The notes beneath the pieces were generated by a model. That model saw only the letters and a program-made list of their open reading frames with translations, ran no database searches and had not been told where the DNA came from. Shown here piece after piece: positions 5,006 to 5,305 of a stretch of DNA of 5,305 bases. This stretch comes from Thermococcus sp. (lineage in GTDB: Archaea > Methanobacteriota_B > Thermococci > Thermococcales > Thermococcaceae): positions 1 through 5,305 of the forward strand of contig JALTMZ010000102.1 in NCBI GenBank assembly GCA_027001105.1, read 5' to 3'. Position 1 is the stretch's first letter. Each line of letters begins with the position of its first letter. Both the position numbers and the translations under genes were made by a program.

Positions 5006-5305
<300 letters not shown>

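Overview
The window looks like a chromosomal segment of a hyperthermophilic archaeon of the order Thermococcales, probably Thermococcus. The reasons are a cupin-type phosphoglucose isomerase of exactly the Pyrococcus/Thermococcus kind, the start of an ADP-dependent glucokinase, archaeal BRE/TATA promoters about 25 bp ahead of predicted transcript starts, GGTGAT-type ribosome binding sites, and a Thermococcales glycolytic motif (TGM) ahead of the isomerase gene. Recalled protein sequences point towards the T. litoralis side of the genus, but the species cannot be named from this window. All supported genes are on the + strand.

Layout. 1-347: C-terminal end of a surface protein with a membrane anchor. 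444-2010: ribonuclease Z overlapping a short TraB-family gene, probably one transcript from a leaderless promoter. 2047-2232: a small zinc-ribbon protein with its own promoter. 2286-3052: a 59-residue KH-domain protein followed after 2 bp by an M50/site-2-type membrane metalloprotease. 3059-3700: TGM, promoter and the cupin phosphoglucose isomerase gene. 3823-4931: two overlapping genes for exported proteins of unknown function, with their own promoter, a terminal T-tract and visibly AT-richer DNA. 5024-5305: first 94 codons of ADP-dependent glucokinase, cut by the window edge.

Functionally, the glucokinase and isomerase carry out the first two steps of the modified archaeal Embden-Meyerhof pathway (glucose to glucose-6-phosphate to fructose-6-phosphate). 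Their leaders are built alike: a TATA box, a leader of about 13 nt, and GGTGAT four bases before the ATG. As I recall, the two genes are neighbours in T. kodakarensis. Here the exported-protein pair lies between them and looks like an accessory insertion. The upstream half is mostly information-processing and housekeeping: tRNA 3' end maturation, a zinc ribbon, a KH domain and a membrane protease. The least explained parts are the exported-protein pair, the small KH gene coupled to the protease, and the position of the TGM upstream of the isomerase TATA box.
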